Below, piece after piece: positions 10,380 to 21,364 of a stretch of 55,984 bases of DNA. The translations under genes and the position numbers were made by a program. Positions within the stretch are counted from its first letter, which is position 1, and each line of letters starts with the position of its first letter. This DNA is from Lojkania enalia (taxonomy: Eukaryota > Ascomycota > Dothideomycetes > Pleosporales). The stretch spans positions 1 through 55,984 of the forward strand of contig ML986625.1 of the NCBI GenBank assembly GCA_010094045.1, written 5' to 3'. The notes under the pieces were generated by a model. It worked only from the letters and a program-made list of their open reading frames with translations. It was not told the DNA's origin and made no database searches.

Positions 10380-12960
10380 TTGCACACTCCTCTATAGCTA
10401 TATCTAAGAAGAAGATACTCAGTACCTCTAGTAATTAGGAGGATTAGCTCGAGCAGTATAAACTAACAACTAGTAGGCTAAAGATATAGGAATATTTAGA
10501 TCTAAGCGTACTTCCTAAAAAGGTTAAAATTTATAGGCTAGAACCTTCCCTCCTTAATATAGGTAAGTTCCGGACCCTAAAGATAAATCTAGAAGGGGAA
10601 ATAGAAAGATACCCCTCTAGCAGAGTTATATATAAGGAGATAACCTTAATATAAATAACAGATTGGAACTGGGTAAGGGACTAGTATAACTAATAGAGGA
10701 AGGATTAGATTAAGATTGATAACGCTCTCTATACTATATATAGTAATATCCTAACAATAATATTACCTTAATATAAAGTAATACTTAGCGACGATATAAC
10801 CAGCTATAAGATTCTTAGAATCTTATAGGAAAAGTTAGCGCCTACTATTAAGTTAAGGAAGCAACTAATCTAGAAGGAATATTAAGCTCTCTTTAAGTAC
10901 CCAACCGATAGAGAGGTAGAGAAGTAGCTAAATTAGTAGAATCAGGTAATCCGTCGTACTAAGGCTACTAGCTTAGTAGAAGTTTAGGGCCTTAGAGTAG
11001 AAAAGGATTTTCTTCTAACAGTTACTAAGAAAGATAAGGTGTAGGCGCTAATCTATATAGTACTAATCAACGCTAAAAATAAGCTAGGTGGGATTAATCA
11101 ACCGATTCCTACGATTGAATAATTAGTATACTAATATACTAATTACTATAGATGTTTTAATCCGTAGAAAACGCTTAGCTTATTTACAACTTTACAATAT
11201 CTATTAATTCCTTAAGCAAATTCTAATAGTACTGTATAGCAGCCTTAAGAAAAATCTGGTTCGCAATCGCGTACTCTACTACCCTACTTCTATAAGAAGT
11301 GGTATTTCTAGAGTAATTGCGAGTACGTAAATAAATCGATTAGACTACTAAACTGAGTACTAGATTAGGAAATACTAAAAGCCTAAGATAATATCTTAAA
11401 TAGGAATAACTAGGGAAAAAAGAATACCCTAAAAGTAAATATAGAAAAATATAAGAAGTTAAAATCCTCGTTTAATAGTAAGACCTCTATAAAGGCTGCT
11501 AGCCTCTAGGGAAATACCTAGGTAATTTAAAGGGGCAATTTTTCAGTGAGTACTACCCCTGAGAAAGAAGATACCAGTATCCTAAATTAGTAGATACTTA
11601 ATTTAGGTTCTAATATCTATATATACAACTCTAAGACTTTTAGTTAGTAGACTACTTAAATAGTAAATTCTAAAGATAAAATTGCTGCGGGAAGCAGTAT
11701 ATACCCTATATTAAAATAGGGTACTATCGCAATTATAATTAATTCTCCTATAGGCCTAAGGGATATTAAGCTGATAGAAGTTACTTACATCCCTTAGTTG
11801 CTAACTAATATAATGGCCCTAATTAGAAATAGAAAATAGGGTATCTAGTTCGACTTAGGTAGAGATTGCCTTTACTAGTACAATTACTATAATATTGTTT
11901 ATTATTTAGAGTTGTTTAACAGCTACTAGCTATTAAACGTAGACCTAGTAAAAAGGCTTCTACTCGATTTACTTTCCAGATATAAGATAGTTATAGTAAT
12001 TAAGGAAAAGCTCTTCTATCGCCAGTAATTAATGCGAAGTGTTTCTTCAGCTGAAGTATACTAATTATTAGGCTATCTAGGTAGAGATTTAGTATTAGTC
12101 CTGCTTTAAGCAGCTAAGAGTATCCAGTTAAGTAATTAAGAAGCACTAGTATAGCAAGATTGCTAGATATATATATAAGCGAAGTTATTACAGTAGATTA
12201 ACTAGTATAGTTAACTTCACCCGGCTATTAAACTATTTAAGAGAATTGCGATTAATATTATATAACTTTAGAAGGACCGCGAAAGATACTATAATAGTAA
12301 AAGATACCTATTTTATGCAGTTAATTAGGTATCCCGGTAATATAAAGGATTTACAATATACGATTGGTTGAAATCTACCCTTACAAAAGCCTTTAAAATA
12401 CTATTAGCAAAAATTAAATAATAGTATAAAAGAAAAATTGTATATATCTATATAGATAATAACTTAAGCTTCTTAGAACTTATAGAAATATTACTTAATT
12501 AAAGAATTGTAATTAAAGCTTACGCGCCTTATACGCCTAAGTAGAATAGTCTAGTAAAGTAAGTAGAATACTAAATTATAACCCGCGCGTGCGCTCTCGT
12601 AATAGAAGATAATATCTCTAATAAATATACTAACAAATTAGCTTATACGGTAATATACCTACTTAATAGAACGCCGATTGTAAGCCTTCAATTTAAAACT
12701 CTATATAAGGCTGTTTTTAGCTATAAACCGTCTCTTACTTACTTTTAGGTTATAGGATCGCGAGCGTACGTTTTAGATAAAACTCTATTAAGAGGCGATA
12801 AACTAGTATTATAGATACTAATCGGGAAACTCTTATAATATAGGAGTATGAATATATACTAAGTACTGATTCTAAAACTAAAACAGGTACTTAATACTAG
12901 GGATGTTATATTTAGCGATATTATATCTAGTAAGGAGGAGGAATATCTACTAAAAGAATC
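10380..12960 (+). pseudogene. Copia gag, protease and integrase relic
   Basis: Gag occupies roughly 10380-11560. A zinc-knuckle-like patch lies near 11290-11330, but I could not fit the CCHC spacing exactly. The protease motif is visible at about 11590-11640 (ILNLGSNIYIYNSK, where family members have LDSGSxxH). The integrase zinc and core region follows at about 12050-12700 (for example FKILLAKIK, YIDNN, YAPYTPK and LLNRTPIV). All frames contain several TAA/TAG stops. The order protease-integrase-RT identifies copia rather than gypsy. Confidence 0.82.
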
Positions 12961-13399
12961 CCTAGAGAAGATTCTTTTTTAAATTAATAATATTAAGAGC
13001 TCTATTAATAGTAGTAATAATAAAATAATTAAAGTCGTAAAAGTAATCTATAAGGATCGGCTACCTAATTAAGATATCTCTACTAAGTCAGCAGGCAATT
13101 TAATTAGTAAGAAAGCCTATTAGTAGGAGAATACTATTTTTAAAAAACAAATCGACGATATTACTAGTAATTAGGGACTTCTAACGCTAGAATTAACACC
13201 AGCGCTAGTACTAAAGAATTAGGATGCTCTTATAGTACTACTAGTAGATAGTAAAGATACTGCGTTTAGCGATAATTTGCTATAAGGATAGTAACTATCG
13301 CCTCCTCATACTTCTATACCCTTAAGAAGAATAAATAATACCCCGTAGAGGGAAGAAATTAGCAGCTAAATATTAAGGGATAATATAATTTAGAAAGGC

Positions 13400-15180
13400 A
13401 GGTTCCTATACAGCTGTAGGCCACTTTAGTTATACTTTACTACCTTCGTAGTACTGTCTAATAGTAAGCTAATACCGGCAAATTATATAAAGGAAACTCG
13501 TACTATTAGAAAATATTATCGTAATTAGCTTCTACTAGAACCGAAGTACTATAAGGATCTAAAGAATTACCCTTTTAGTACTAGCTTCTATAAGGCCTAT
13601 CGCGCTGAGTTACAGAAGTAGGAGGATATAGATACCTAGTAAAAGGTAACAATCCTCTAAGACTCTACTAAAATTCTTCTAGTAATATAGGTATTCGCAT
13701 ATAAATTTAATAAGGACAGTTTCCTATATAAATTTAAGGCTAGATTAGTTGTACGCAGCGATCTACAATCTTAATAAGGAGATACCTATACTGTTATACT
13801 AGCCGCACGAACCTTTCGCTTTCTAATATTAATTGCAACTCATTTTAAACTTAATATATACCAGTTCGATGTTATTAACGCGTTTCTTAACTACTAATTA
13901 GATAGGTTAATATATATCTATATATTAGAAGGTTTTATATATAAGTATAGAAAATATCTACAACTATAGAAAGCTATATATAGCCTTAAGGATGCTCCGA
14001 AACTTTAGTATTATAAGCTAGATAGGACTCTGAGGCAATTAGGCCTTAAAACAGTACTAAAAATATCTTACTTATACGCAAATAATAAGCTAATCGTCTT
14101 CTTTTATATTAATAATATTATAATCCTAGTTTATCTATTAAATATCTCTACTAAGCAGAAATTTAAATCGCAATTAAGTAATAAATACGAACTTCAATCC
14201 CTTAGAAATTTAAATTAGTTTCTAGGAGTTCGAGTCGTACGCGATATATAGTAGTATAAGACCTAGCTACTATAGAACTTATTTATTAATAAGGTAGCAG
14301 CGCGATTTAATATTACGGTTAATAAGAAGGCGTCAAGTACGCCTCTACACGAGAACGTACTACTAGCTGCTACTAAGGAATCCTCTAATAGGATATCTTA
14401 CTACTAATAACTAATTGGTTGTCTAGCCTAGATTACAGTTTTTATACGCTCTAATATCGCGCGAGTACACTCGATATTATTATAATACCTCTAGAACCCT
14501 AGCAATTATTATATTAACGCTACTTTAAGGGTATAGTAATATCTAATTAGTACGAAGTACTTAGCAATTACAGTAATAGCTGATAATATATAAAACACCT
14601 CTACTATTAGCTAAAGTAGTAATACTGATTATATTAACCCCGCAGAGCAATTACTATTCTATAGTATATCTAATACAGCCTTTAGCGATAATTCTAATAC
14701 TCGTCGAAGTTCCTACAGCTATATATTTCAACTTTTTAGGATACTAATCGATTAGAAAGCCTCAATTCAGCGTATAGTTATAAAATCGACTACTAAGGTA
14801 GAATTATTAGTACTATTAGTCGCCGGATTAGAAATAGAGTAGTAGTAGAAGGCCTTTGCCTTACTGCACTTCTATATTAATACGTAACTAGTACTACTTT
14901 ACAATAATTAACAAATAGTAGATATCGTAAATAAGCTATCTAAGCGTCTTAATACCAAACTTCGCCATGTAGATATATACTAGTACTAGCTATATTAAGA
15001 AGTAGTAGAGCAGAGACTTACAATTAGTTAGTAACCGACGAATCTAATACCAGCCGACGGCTTTACAAAAGTTCTACAGCCGCAACAACACTAAAAGTTT
15101 ATTAAGCAACTAAAAATGGAAGATATTTTAGCTAGAATCGAATCTCAGGAATTTCTATCAGCTAAATAAATCGATTACTA
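13400..15180 (+). pseudogene. Copia reverse transcriptase and RNase H relic (first copy)
   Basis: RVT_2-type reverse transcriptase. Blocks LVVRSDLQS, LNIYQFDVINAFLN, SLKDAPKL and FFYINNIIILV lie between about 13730 and 14135. The last block is the catalytic YVDD-type box, with both Asp turned to Asn by RIP. RNase H follows (about 14760-15180) and ends with the family-typical NLIPADGFTKVL. From 13623 on, the sequence is repeated after the N gap. Confidence 0.88.
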
Positions 15181-15266
15181 ATAAGAATCTTAGAGGGTGA
15201 TTAAAAATTAATTATAACTCACCCTATATCACATTAAATTGATATTTCTGCAAGCGTACTTAGCTC
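13623..15266 (+). repeat. First copy of a 1644-bp block repeated across the assembly gap
   Basis: Same length as 15277-16920. The only difference I found is T at 15032 versus C at 16686, a CpA to TpA change. Ends exactly at the N run. Confidence 0.9.
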
Positions 15267-15276
15267 NNNNNNNNNN
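15267..15276. other. Assembly gap (10 N)
   Basis: Ten unknown bases join two contig ends that carry the same sequence. No biological sequence needs to be missing here. Confidence 0.97.
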
Positions 15277-16920
15277 AGGATATAGATACCTAGTAAAAGG
15301 TAACAATCCTCTAAGACTCTACTAAAATTCTTCTAGTAATATAGGTATTCGCATATAAATTTAATAAGGACAGTTTCCTATATAAATTTAAGGCTAGATT
15401 AGTTGTACGCAGCGATCTACAATCTTAATAAGGAGATACCTATACTGTTATACTAGCCGCACGAACCTTTCGCTTTCTAATATTAATTGCAACTCATTTT
15501 AAACTTAATATATACCAGTTCGATGTTATTAACGCGTTTCTTAACTACTAATTAGATAGGTTAATATATATCTATATATTAGAAGGTTTTATATATAAGT
15601 ATAGAAAATATCTACAACTATAGAAAGCTATATATAGCCTTAAGGATGCTCCGAAACTTTAGTATTATAAGCTAGATAGGACTCTGAGGCAATTAGGCCT
15701 TAAAACAGTACTAAAAATATCTTACTTATACGCAAATAATAAGCTAATCGTCTTCTTTTATATTAATAATATTATAATCCTAGTTTATCTATTAAATATC
15801 TCTACTAAGCAGAAATTTAAATCGCAATTAAGTAATAAATACGAACTTCAATCCCTTAGAAATTTAAATTAGTTTCTAGGAGTTCGAGTCGTACGCGATA
15901 TATAGTAGTATAAGACCTAGCTACTATAGAACTTATTTATTAATAAGGTAGCAGCGCGATTTAATATTACGGTTAATAAGAAGGCGTCAAGTACGCCTCT
16001 ACACGAGAACGTACTACTAGCTGCTACTAAGGAATCCTCTAATAGGATATCTTACTACTAATAACTAATTGGTTGTCTAGCCTAGATTACAGTTTTTATA
16101 CGCTCTAATATCGCGCGAGTACACTCGATATTATTATAATACCTCTAGAACCCTAGCAATTATTATATTAACGCTACTTTAAGGGTATAGTAATATCTAA
16201 TTAGTACGAAGTACTTAGCAATTACAGTAATAGCTGATAATATATAAAACACCTCTACTATTAGCTAAAGTAGTAATACTGATTATATTAACCCCGCAGA
16301 GCAATTACTATTCTATAGTATATCTAATACAGCCTTTAGCGATAATTCTAATACTCGTCGAAGTTCCTACAGCTATATATTTCAACTTTTTAGGATACTA
16401 ATCGATTAGAAAGCCTCAATTCAGCGTATAGTTATAAAATCGACTACTAAGGTAGAATTATTAGTACTATTAGTCGCCGGATTAGAAATAGAGTAGTAGT
16501 AGAAGGCCTTTGCCTTACTGCACTTCTATATTAATACGTAACTAGTACTACTTTACAATAATTAACAAATAGTAGATATCGTAAATAAGCTATCTAAGCG
16601 TCTTAATACCAAACTTCGCCATGTAGATATATACTAGTACTAGCTATATTAAGAAGTAGTAGAGCAGAGACTTACAATTAGTTAGCAACCGACGAATCTA
16701 ATACCAGCCGACGGCTTTACAAAAGTTCTACAGCCGCAACAACACTAAAAGTTTATTAAGCAACTAAAAATGGAAGATATTTTAGCTAGAATCGAATCTC
16801 AGGAATTTCTATCAGCTAAATAAATCGATTACTAATAAGAATCTTAGAGGGTGATTAAAAATTAATTATAACTCACCCTATATCACATTAAATTGATATT
16901 TCTGCAAGCGTACTTAGCTC
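15277..16920 (+). repeat. Second copy of the 1644-bp block (copia RT and RNase H)
   Basis: Repeats 13623-15266 starting at its first base. Only this copy continues into the unique sequence, polypurine tract and 3' LTR of the copia element. Its RT and RNase H relics are the same as in the first copy and are not an additional gene. Confidence 0.9.
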
Positions 16921-17011
16921 TACTACTAGTTACTCTATACAATTTACCTCTTTTAGTATAGTATCTACCTTCATTTTTTTTTTCGACGCAGCTTCTCCTT
17001 CGCAGTTAAAG

Positions 17012-17022
17012 CTGGGGGGGTA
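17012..17022 (+). promoter_or_regulatory. Polypurine tract of copia element
   Basis: The bases before the 3' LTR include AAAGCTGGGGGGG followed by TA, a G-rich primer tract in the expected position. Confidence 0.65.
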
Positions 17023-17226
17023 TATTATAGGGATTTTCAGCTAGTCTGCCGAGCTGTATCAGATATTAACGTATAATATCACGGTTAATATTACGCCGGA
17101 TATTACGCTAGATATTAGCTAATATACCCCTTTTTCATGTACATAAATATAGCCCGCTGGCCATCTTCAATTAACTAGTTCAGCTCCTCATCTCCCTCCC
17201 TAAGACAAGATTCGCCTCTTACCACA
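17023..17226 (+). repeat. 3' LTR of copia element (204 bp)
   Basis: Pairs with 9918-10121. It ends CCACA at 17226, followed by TSD gttct. In several places it keeps the C or G that the 5' LTR has lost, and the reverse also occurs, so the two LTRs were mutated independently. Confidence 0.95.
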
Positions 17227-17231
17227 GTTCT

Positions 17232-18624
17232 TATAGGGTAGTATATATTTCCCTTTCTTACCCTTTACTAGTTCTATAGAGTAGCCTTAGTATATTTCTT
17301 ATATATACTCGAATATTTCTTCGTTTATAACTTTTCCTGCTGATTTTACTGCAGCTTCTAATACGCTCTAGCTGTCTCGGAACGTTACTTCTTTAAACAG
17401 TATATTCTAATATTTCTAGGGGTATAGTCTCGTTTAATACGTTTTATTATAGATCTAGTATTTCTTTTACTTTATTCTTTCTAGGATTATTATACTATTA
17501 AGTCTTAATACGCCCGGTAGGTATTCTATATATCTAATAACTACTACTACTCTTTTTAACTATAGCTAATAATTACTCCTTTCTTTTACTAATTAGTATA
17601 TTCCGCATCTATCGTCTATATAATATATCTAGTACTATATTAGTTATTAGTATCTATTAGTAGGTTGCGTAATTATTATTCTAGCTTCTTTCTTCTTATT
17701 TAGATATTCTTTTATATAGTGCCCTTTTTGTCTATATAGAAGACACGCTCCCTTTTTAAGCCTTTCTTTCTTAAGATTGCTTATCTTTAATTGTTGGTAG
17801 TTCTTTCCCTTATCCTTTTCGACTTTTCCTAGGACTATTAGATTACTATCCTATAGCGCCGTCTTACTTTCTTTCTTAGTTAGCATAAATACTTGCAGCT
17901 AAAATTGTTTTTCTATTTCCCGCTCGTGTTAACGGTTGTTAATCCTAACTACTAATTCGATTATTTCTAATAGCTCTATTAGCCTTTCTTCTCTAGCTAG
18001 GTTATCATTAACCTTATTTTTAAGTCCTTTATAGAAGATTCCTACCAATATGCTATCGTCCTATCCTAGTCTAATACTAAGTCTCTAGAACTCTATAGTA
18101 TAATCTATTACTCTTTTAGTCTAGGTTAGCCTTAGTAGTTTCCTTTATACTTTCTATTCTATATCTACTTCTCCGAAAACGTTTCGGATCTTATTCTTAA
18201 ATCCTTCTCAACTCTTAAAGAGTTCGTCTATAGATTTTCTAGTCTTCTTTATATTACCTCTATTCTCCAGCCAATTAGCTATAAATAGTTCGGCCTATAC
18301 TAGTAGTATTTCCTCTATATTTATTATTATAGCTAAGATCTTATCTTCGTCTAGGAAGAAGGTCGTACTATTAAACCTAAAGTACAGCTTTATTAATGTA
18401 AGAAAAGGGTTAATATATTCTTTCTTACTATTAAACTTCTTTAGTAAAGCTATCTTAGCTTGTACCTATTATTTAGCTTTAGCTAGGTCGACTCTAGCTA
18501 CAGCCAGCTTATATTATATCTATATAATATAAGTCTTCTATTTCTATACTTTTTATGCTATAGCTTCTTCTAGGGCTTATAGCCTTTAGGTTATCGTAAC
18601 TTAACTTTATAATACAGTAAACAT
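17232..18624 (-). pseudogene. gag: Gypsy-1 gag relic with CCHC zinc knuckle
   Basis: The minus-strand frame keeps a start codon (ATG at 18624-18622), about 40 bp inside the 5' LTR boundary at 18666. A retrotransposon gag-like segment follows (for example EYINPFLTLIKLYF and TIEFQRLSIRLGQDD). A nucleic-acid-binding zinc knuckle lies at about 17705-17745 (CLLYRQKGHYIKEY, i.e. C-x2-C-x4-H-x4-C with two Cys changed to Tyr). This is the least broken frame of Gypsy-1, with relatively few stops. The copia element interrupts the region after gag. Confidence 0.85.
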
Positions 18625-18665
18625 CTTTAAATAGTTCTTATTCTCTTAACGTTAGATAGTTATTA

Positions 18666-19204
18666 TATTACTAACCTATATATTATAAATCTATATAATA
18701 ACCGCTGTTGCAGTTAAATATGCGTTAGGGCCTTATTTATATTAGATTAGTTAGAGGTAGTAGCTTTAGTAGAGAGAGAGTATTAGGTTCGCCGGTTCTT
18801 CGAATGTAACAAGTATATTTAGAAGTCTAATAGAGTAATAAGATAAATCTGCGAGAATAACTATATAGGACCTAATCTACTAAAAAGATCTTCCGTCTTA
18901 TATAGCTAGGTTTAAGACCGCTAAGCCTAGTTTATTAGGTCTATTAGGTCTGTTAGGTTCAACCTACTATACCTAATACTTCTACTATTATTACGTATGT
19001 AGATTATATTATACTTTATCATCTAACTAATTATCTCCCTAGTTCCCGCAGTCCTACTACTTACTATCTAATTACTGGTTCTTAATATACTTCTATCTGT
19101 TATTACCTTGTTAGTTCTCGTCTGAGTCGACTTATTTAGTAGCTGATGTTAGATTAAGCCCTAGCTATAGAGGCGGTGCCTCTTAGCGTTCTATGTTTAT
19201 AACA
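18666..19204 (-). repeat. 5' LTR of Gypsy-1 (539 bp)
   Basis: Pairs with 4417-4955. Its transcription-side end reads ATAACA|TACAG at 19204, giving the TSD tacag. The other boundary at 18666 reads TATTACTAACC. Confidence 0.93.
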
Positions 19205-19209
19205 TACAG

Positions 19210-19433
19210 CGCTCTCTTAGGGTAGTATAGCTAACTTTAAACGCCTATACTACAGCTAGATTTAACTTAAATTAACCTTGTTTAAAAGCTTTATTTACTA
19301 TAATTATATCGGCTTTAGATAAGCGTATTCTATTATTTAGTTGTAGAGATATTACGAAAATTAATAGGGTAGTAGAGATTTTAGTAGGTGACTAACCGCT
19401 TAGTAGTTTTAACTGCTTAGTAGTAGATTACGT
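19210..19433 (-). mobile_element. pogo-like transposon B, 5' end
   Basis: Continues B after Gypsy-1. The TIR ends GATTACGT at 19433 with TSD TA at 19434-19435, and pairs with the TIR at 2789. The 17-bp period units are visible at about 19392-19426 (CCGCTTAGTAG / CTGCTTAGTAG). Only the leader and first codons of the transposase lie here. Confidence 0.88.
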
Positions 19434-19435
19434 TA

Positions 19436-21293
19436 GTTAAATTAGACTAGTATTAGTTTAAAAATACTAAAGAAATAATTTTACTTCTATAATTATATTT
19501 TATTATAGGTAATAAAGAGATAGAAGTATAATAGACGTTTTAAGTATTAAGAATAAATAAGAGAAAAGCGTTCCTAACTTTTACAGCTTACTTTATTAGT
19601 ATAACTATTAGAAGATCTATATTCTAATCTAAATAGTTCTTTTATCTATAAGATAAAATTCTCTTCTACTTAAAAATATTAAACTTTAACTTTAAACTTA
19701 TATAGAAAAACTCTTTTAATATTATAGTTACTTACTTAACAGCCTATAATATAGAAAGGAGAAGTATTTTTAACCTTCTAGAATAAACTATTAGCCTATA
19801 GGTTATAGCTAAAATAAATTTAAATTAGTATTAGAAAGCTTCTAAAAATTTATCTAAGGTAACCTATAATTTAATACTATTCTAATCTACTCTAATATTA
19901 CTACTTTATTCTACTATAATTACTTCTTAATAACCTAGTAAGACTCTTATACCTAAAAGATATATAACCCTAGATAATTATTATAATTATAGTAAACTAG
20001 AATATTTTATAAATAAATATATAGTTCTTAAAATATAAGAGATAGAGATTAAATAATAAAAGATTAAGAAAGAAGAGTTTCTAGACGTAAATAAGTACTA
20101 TCTAAATAGTTCTTAGGTAAGAAATAGAAATATTTGGAAAAACTCTTTATTTTAAACTTAAGTAAGTATAATATATTAAATATTAATTTATTATATTTAT
20201 TTAGAAGAAAGTACTTTTAAATTTCTATTATTCTATATTTAAAAAGCGTTAGTATATAACTAAATACCCTTATTAATACTAGTATCTAAAACTTCTTATT
20301 TTTTAATTTTATAGTAGTTAGATTACTCTTCTAAACTCTATATATATTAAGATAGTATTTACCCTTTAAAATTACTGTGAAAGGTTTTTAGGACTAAATT
20401 TAAACTCTAGTTAATTAGTATATCTACTTATACCTATAAATTAATAAGAGAACTATTTAAAACTACCTCTTTATTATTATAAATTTAGATATTTAAGATT
20501 ATATTATTAGTATTAAATAGTTATATTATTTTCAACTCTAGCTAGATATAGATAAAAATTAGATTATATAGCCCTCTAAATATTTTACTACTTATAATTT
20601 TTTATCTCCTCTTCTTATATAATTAACTTAGCTAGTATATATTAAGAAGGTAGAGTTAGACATCTAGTAATATAACGTTCTATAAGAAAAGGACTAGTAT
20701 TAGTAATCTTATAGTCTAACTATTTATTATATTAAGAGTCTACTAAAACTACTAAAACTATATTAATCTTCTATAATCTATAGGTTAAATATATTTAGAG
20801 CTTCTATATATCTATATATAATAAAGTCTAAATCTAATCTAAAGAAAGTCTATTCTCCTACTATTACTCTTATTTTAGCTAATACTTTCTACTTTAATAT
20901 AAAGAGGAAAGAGAACGAGTTTTTCTCTATATCTCTATACGAAATTAAGTAGCTAATTAAAGATAAATAAGCTTTAAAGCTAGAAGAAAAGACTAAAAAT
21001 AAAGTACTAGTAAATCTCTAATTACTATCTAAATACTATTAGTATTAGGATATATTTAGTAAAACTATAGCTTATTAATTACTAGAATACTACTTTTATA
21101 ATTATAAGATTATCTTTATAAAACCCCTCTTTAATAGTTATAGTCTATTATATAAGTAGAATATTAAAAAACTAGAAGTAACTAAAAAGTATATTATAGA
21201 TAATTTATAGTATAGATATATTAAATAGAGTTAGAATTCTTTTATATCTTTAATCTTTTATATTTATAAATCTAATAGTAACCTATATATCTA
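19436..21293 (+). mobile_element. Gypsy element F, fragment 1: gag, protease region, start of reverse transcriptase
   Basis: The oldest layer, on the plus strand. A gag zinc knuckle relic lies at about 19970-20025 (DNYYNYSKLEYFINKY; Cys and His positions have become Tyr). The N-terminal RT region is at about 21047-21293 (DIFSKTIAY, then YNYKIIFIKP). The fragment ends inside the RT block that normally reads VDYRxLN. Joining across element G (TSD TA at 21294-21295 and 35513-35514) keeps the frame into fragment 2. The extent of the protease is unclear. F's LTRs are not in the window. Confidence 0.82.
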
Positions 21294-21364
21294 TAATAAA
21301 TTCTACTATCGAAGCGGCTAAACTATTAAAGCGGCTACTTTTTTTTAGCGTAATAAATACTATA

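Larger units (their letters stand above)
9918..17226 (+). mobile_element. Ty1/copia LTR retrotransposon inserted in Gypsy-1
   Basis: It has 204-bp LTRs, identical 5-bp TSDs gttct (9913-9917 and 17227-17231), a primer-binding site and a purine-rich tract. The internal order is gag, protease, integrase, reverse transcriptase, RNase H, which is the copia order (integrase before RT). Its span here is 7309 bp, but 1654 bp of this is a repeated block plus a 10-N gap. The real element is therefore about 5.66 kb. It keeps more CpA/TpG than its surroundings, so it is probably a later arrival with fewer RIP cycles. Confidence 0.95.
4417..19204 (-). mobile_element. Gypsy-1: Ty3/gypsy chromovirus, RIP-inactivated, interrupted by a copia element
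   Basis: A complete LTR retrotransposon on the minus strand, inserted in transposon B. It has 539-bp LTRs at both ends and TSD tacgg (4412-4416) versus tacag (19205-19209), a single G/A difference. Without the copia element and its duplicated 5 bp it is about 7.47 kb, close to the 7.45 kb of its sister Gypsy-2. Order in its own direction: 5' LTR, gag with CCHC knuckle, protease, reverse transcriptase, RNase H, integrase, chromodomain, an opposite-strand reading frame, polypurine tract, 3' LTR. Confidence 0.93.

Noticed and set aside
13623..16920. A genuine tandem duplication inside the copia element
   Set aside because: Copies of identical length with one mismatch, divided by an N gap exactly at the block edge, fit an assembly overlap much better.
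19436..21293. A LINE or a host gene
   Set aside because: The CCHC relic followed by a gypsy-type RT start (DIFSK block), and in-frame continuation into RT, RNase H and integrase after element G, identify a Ty3/gypsy element.
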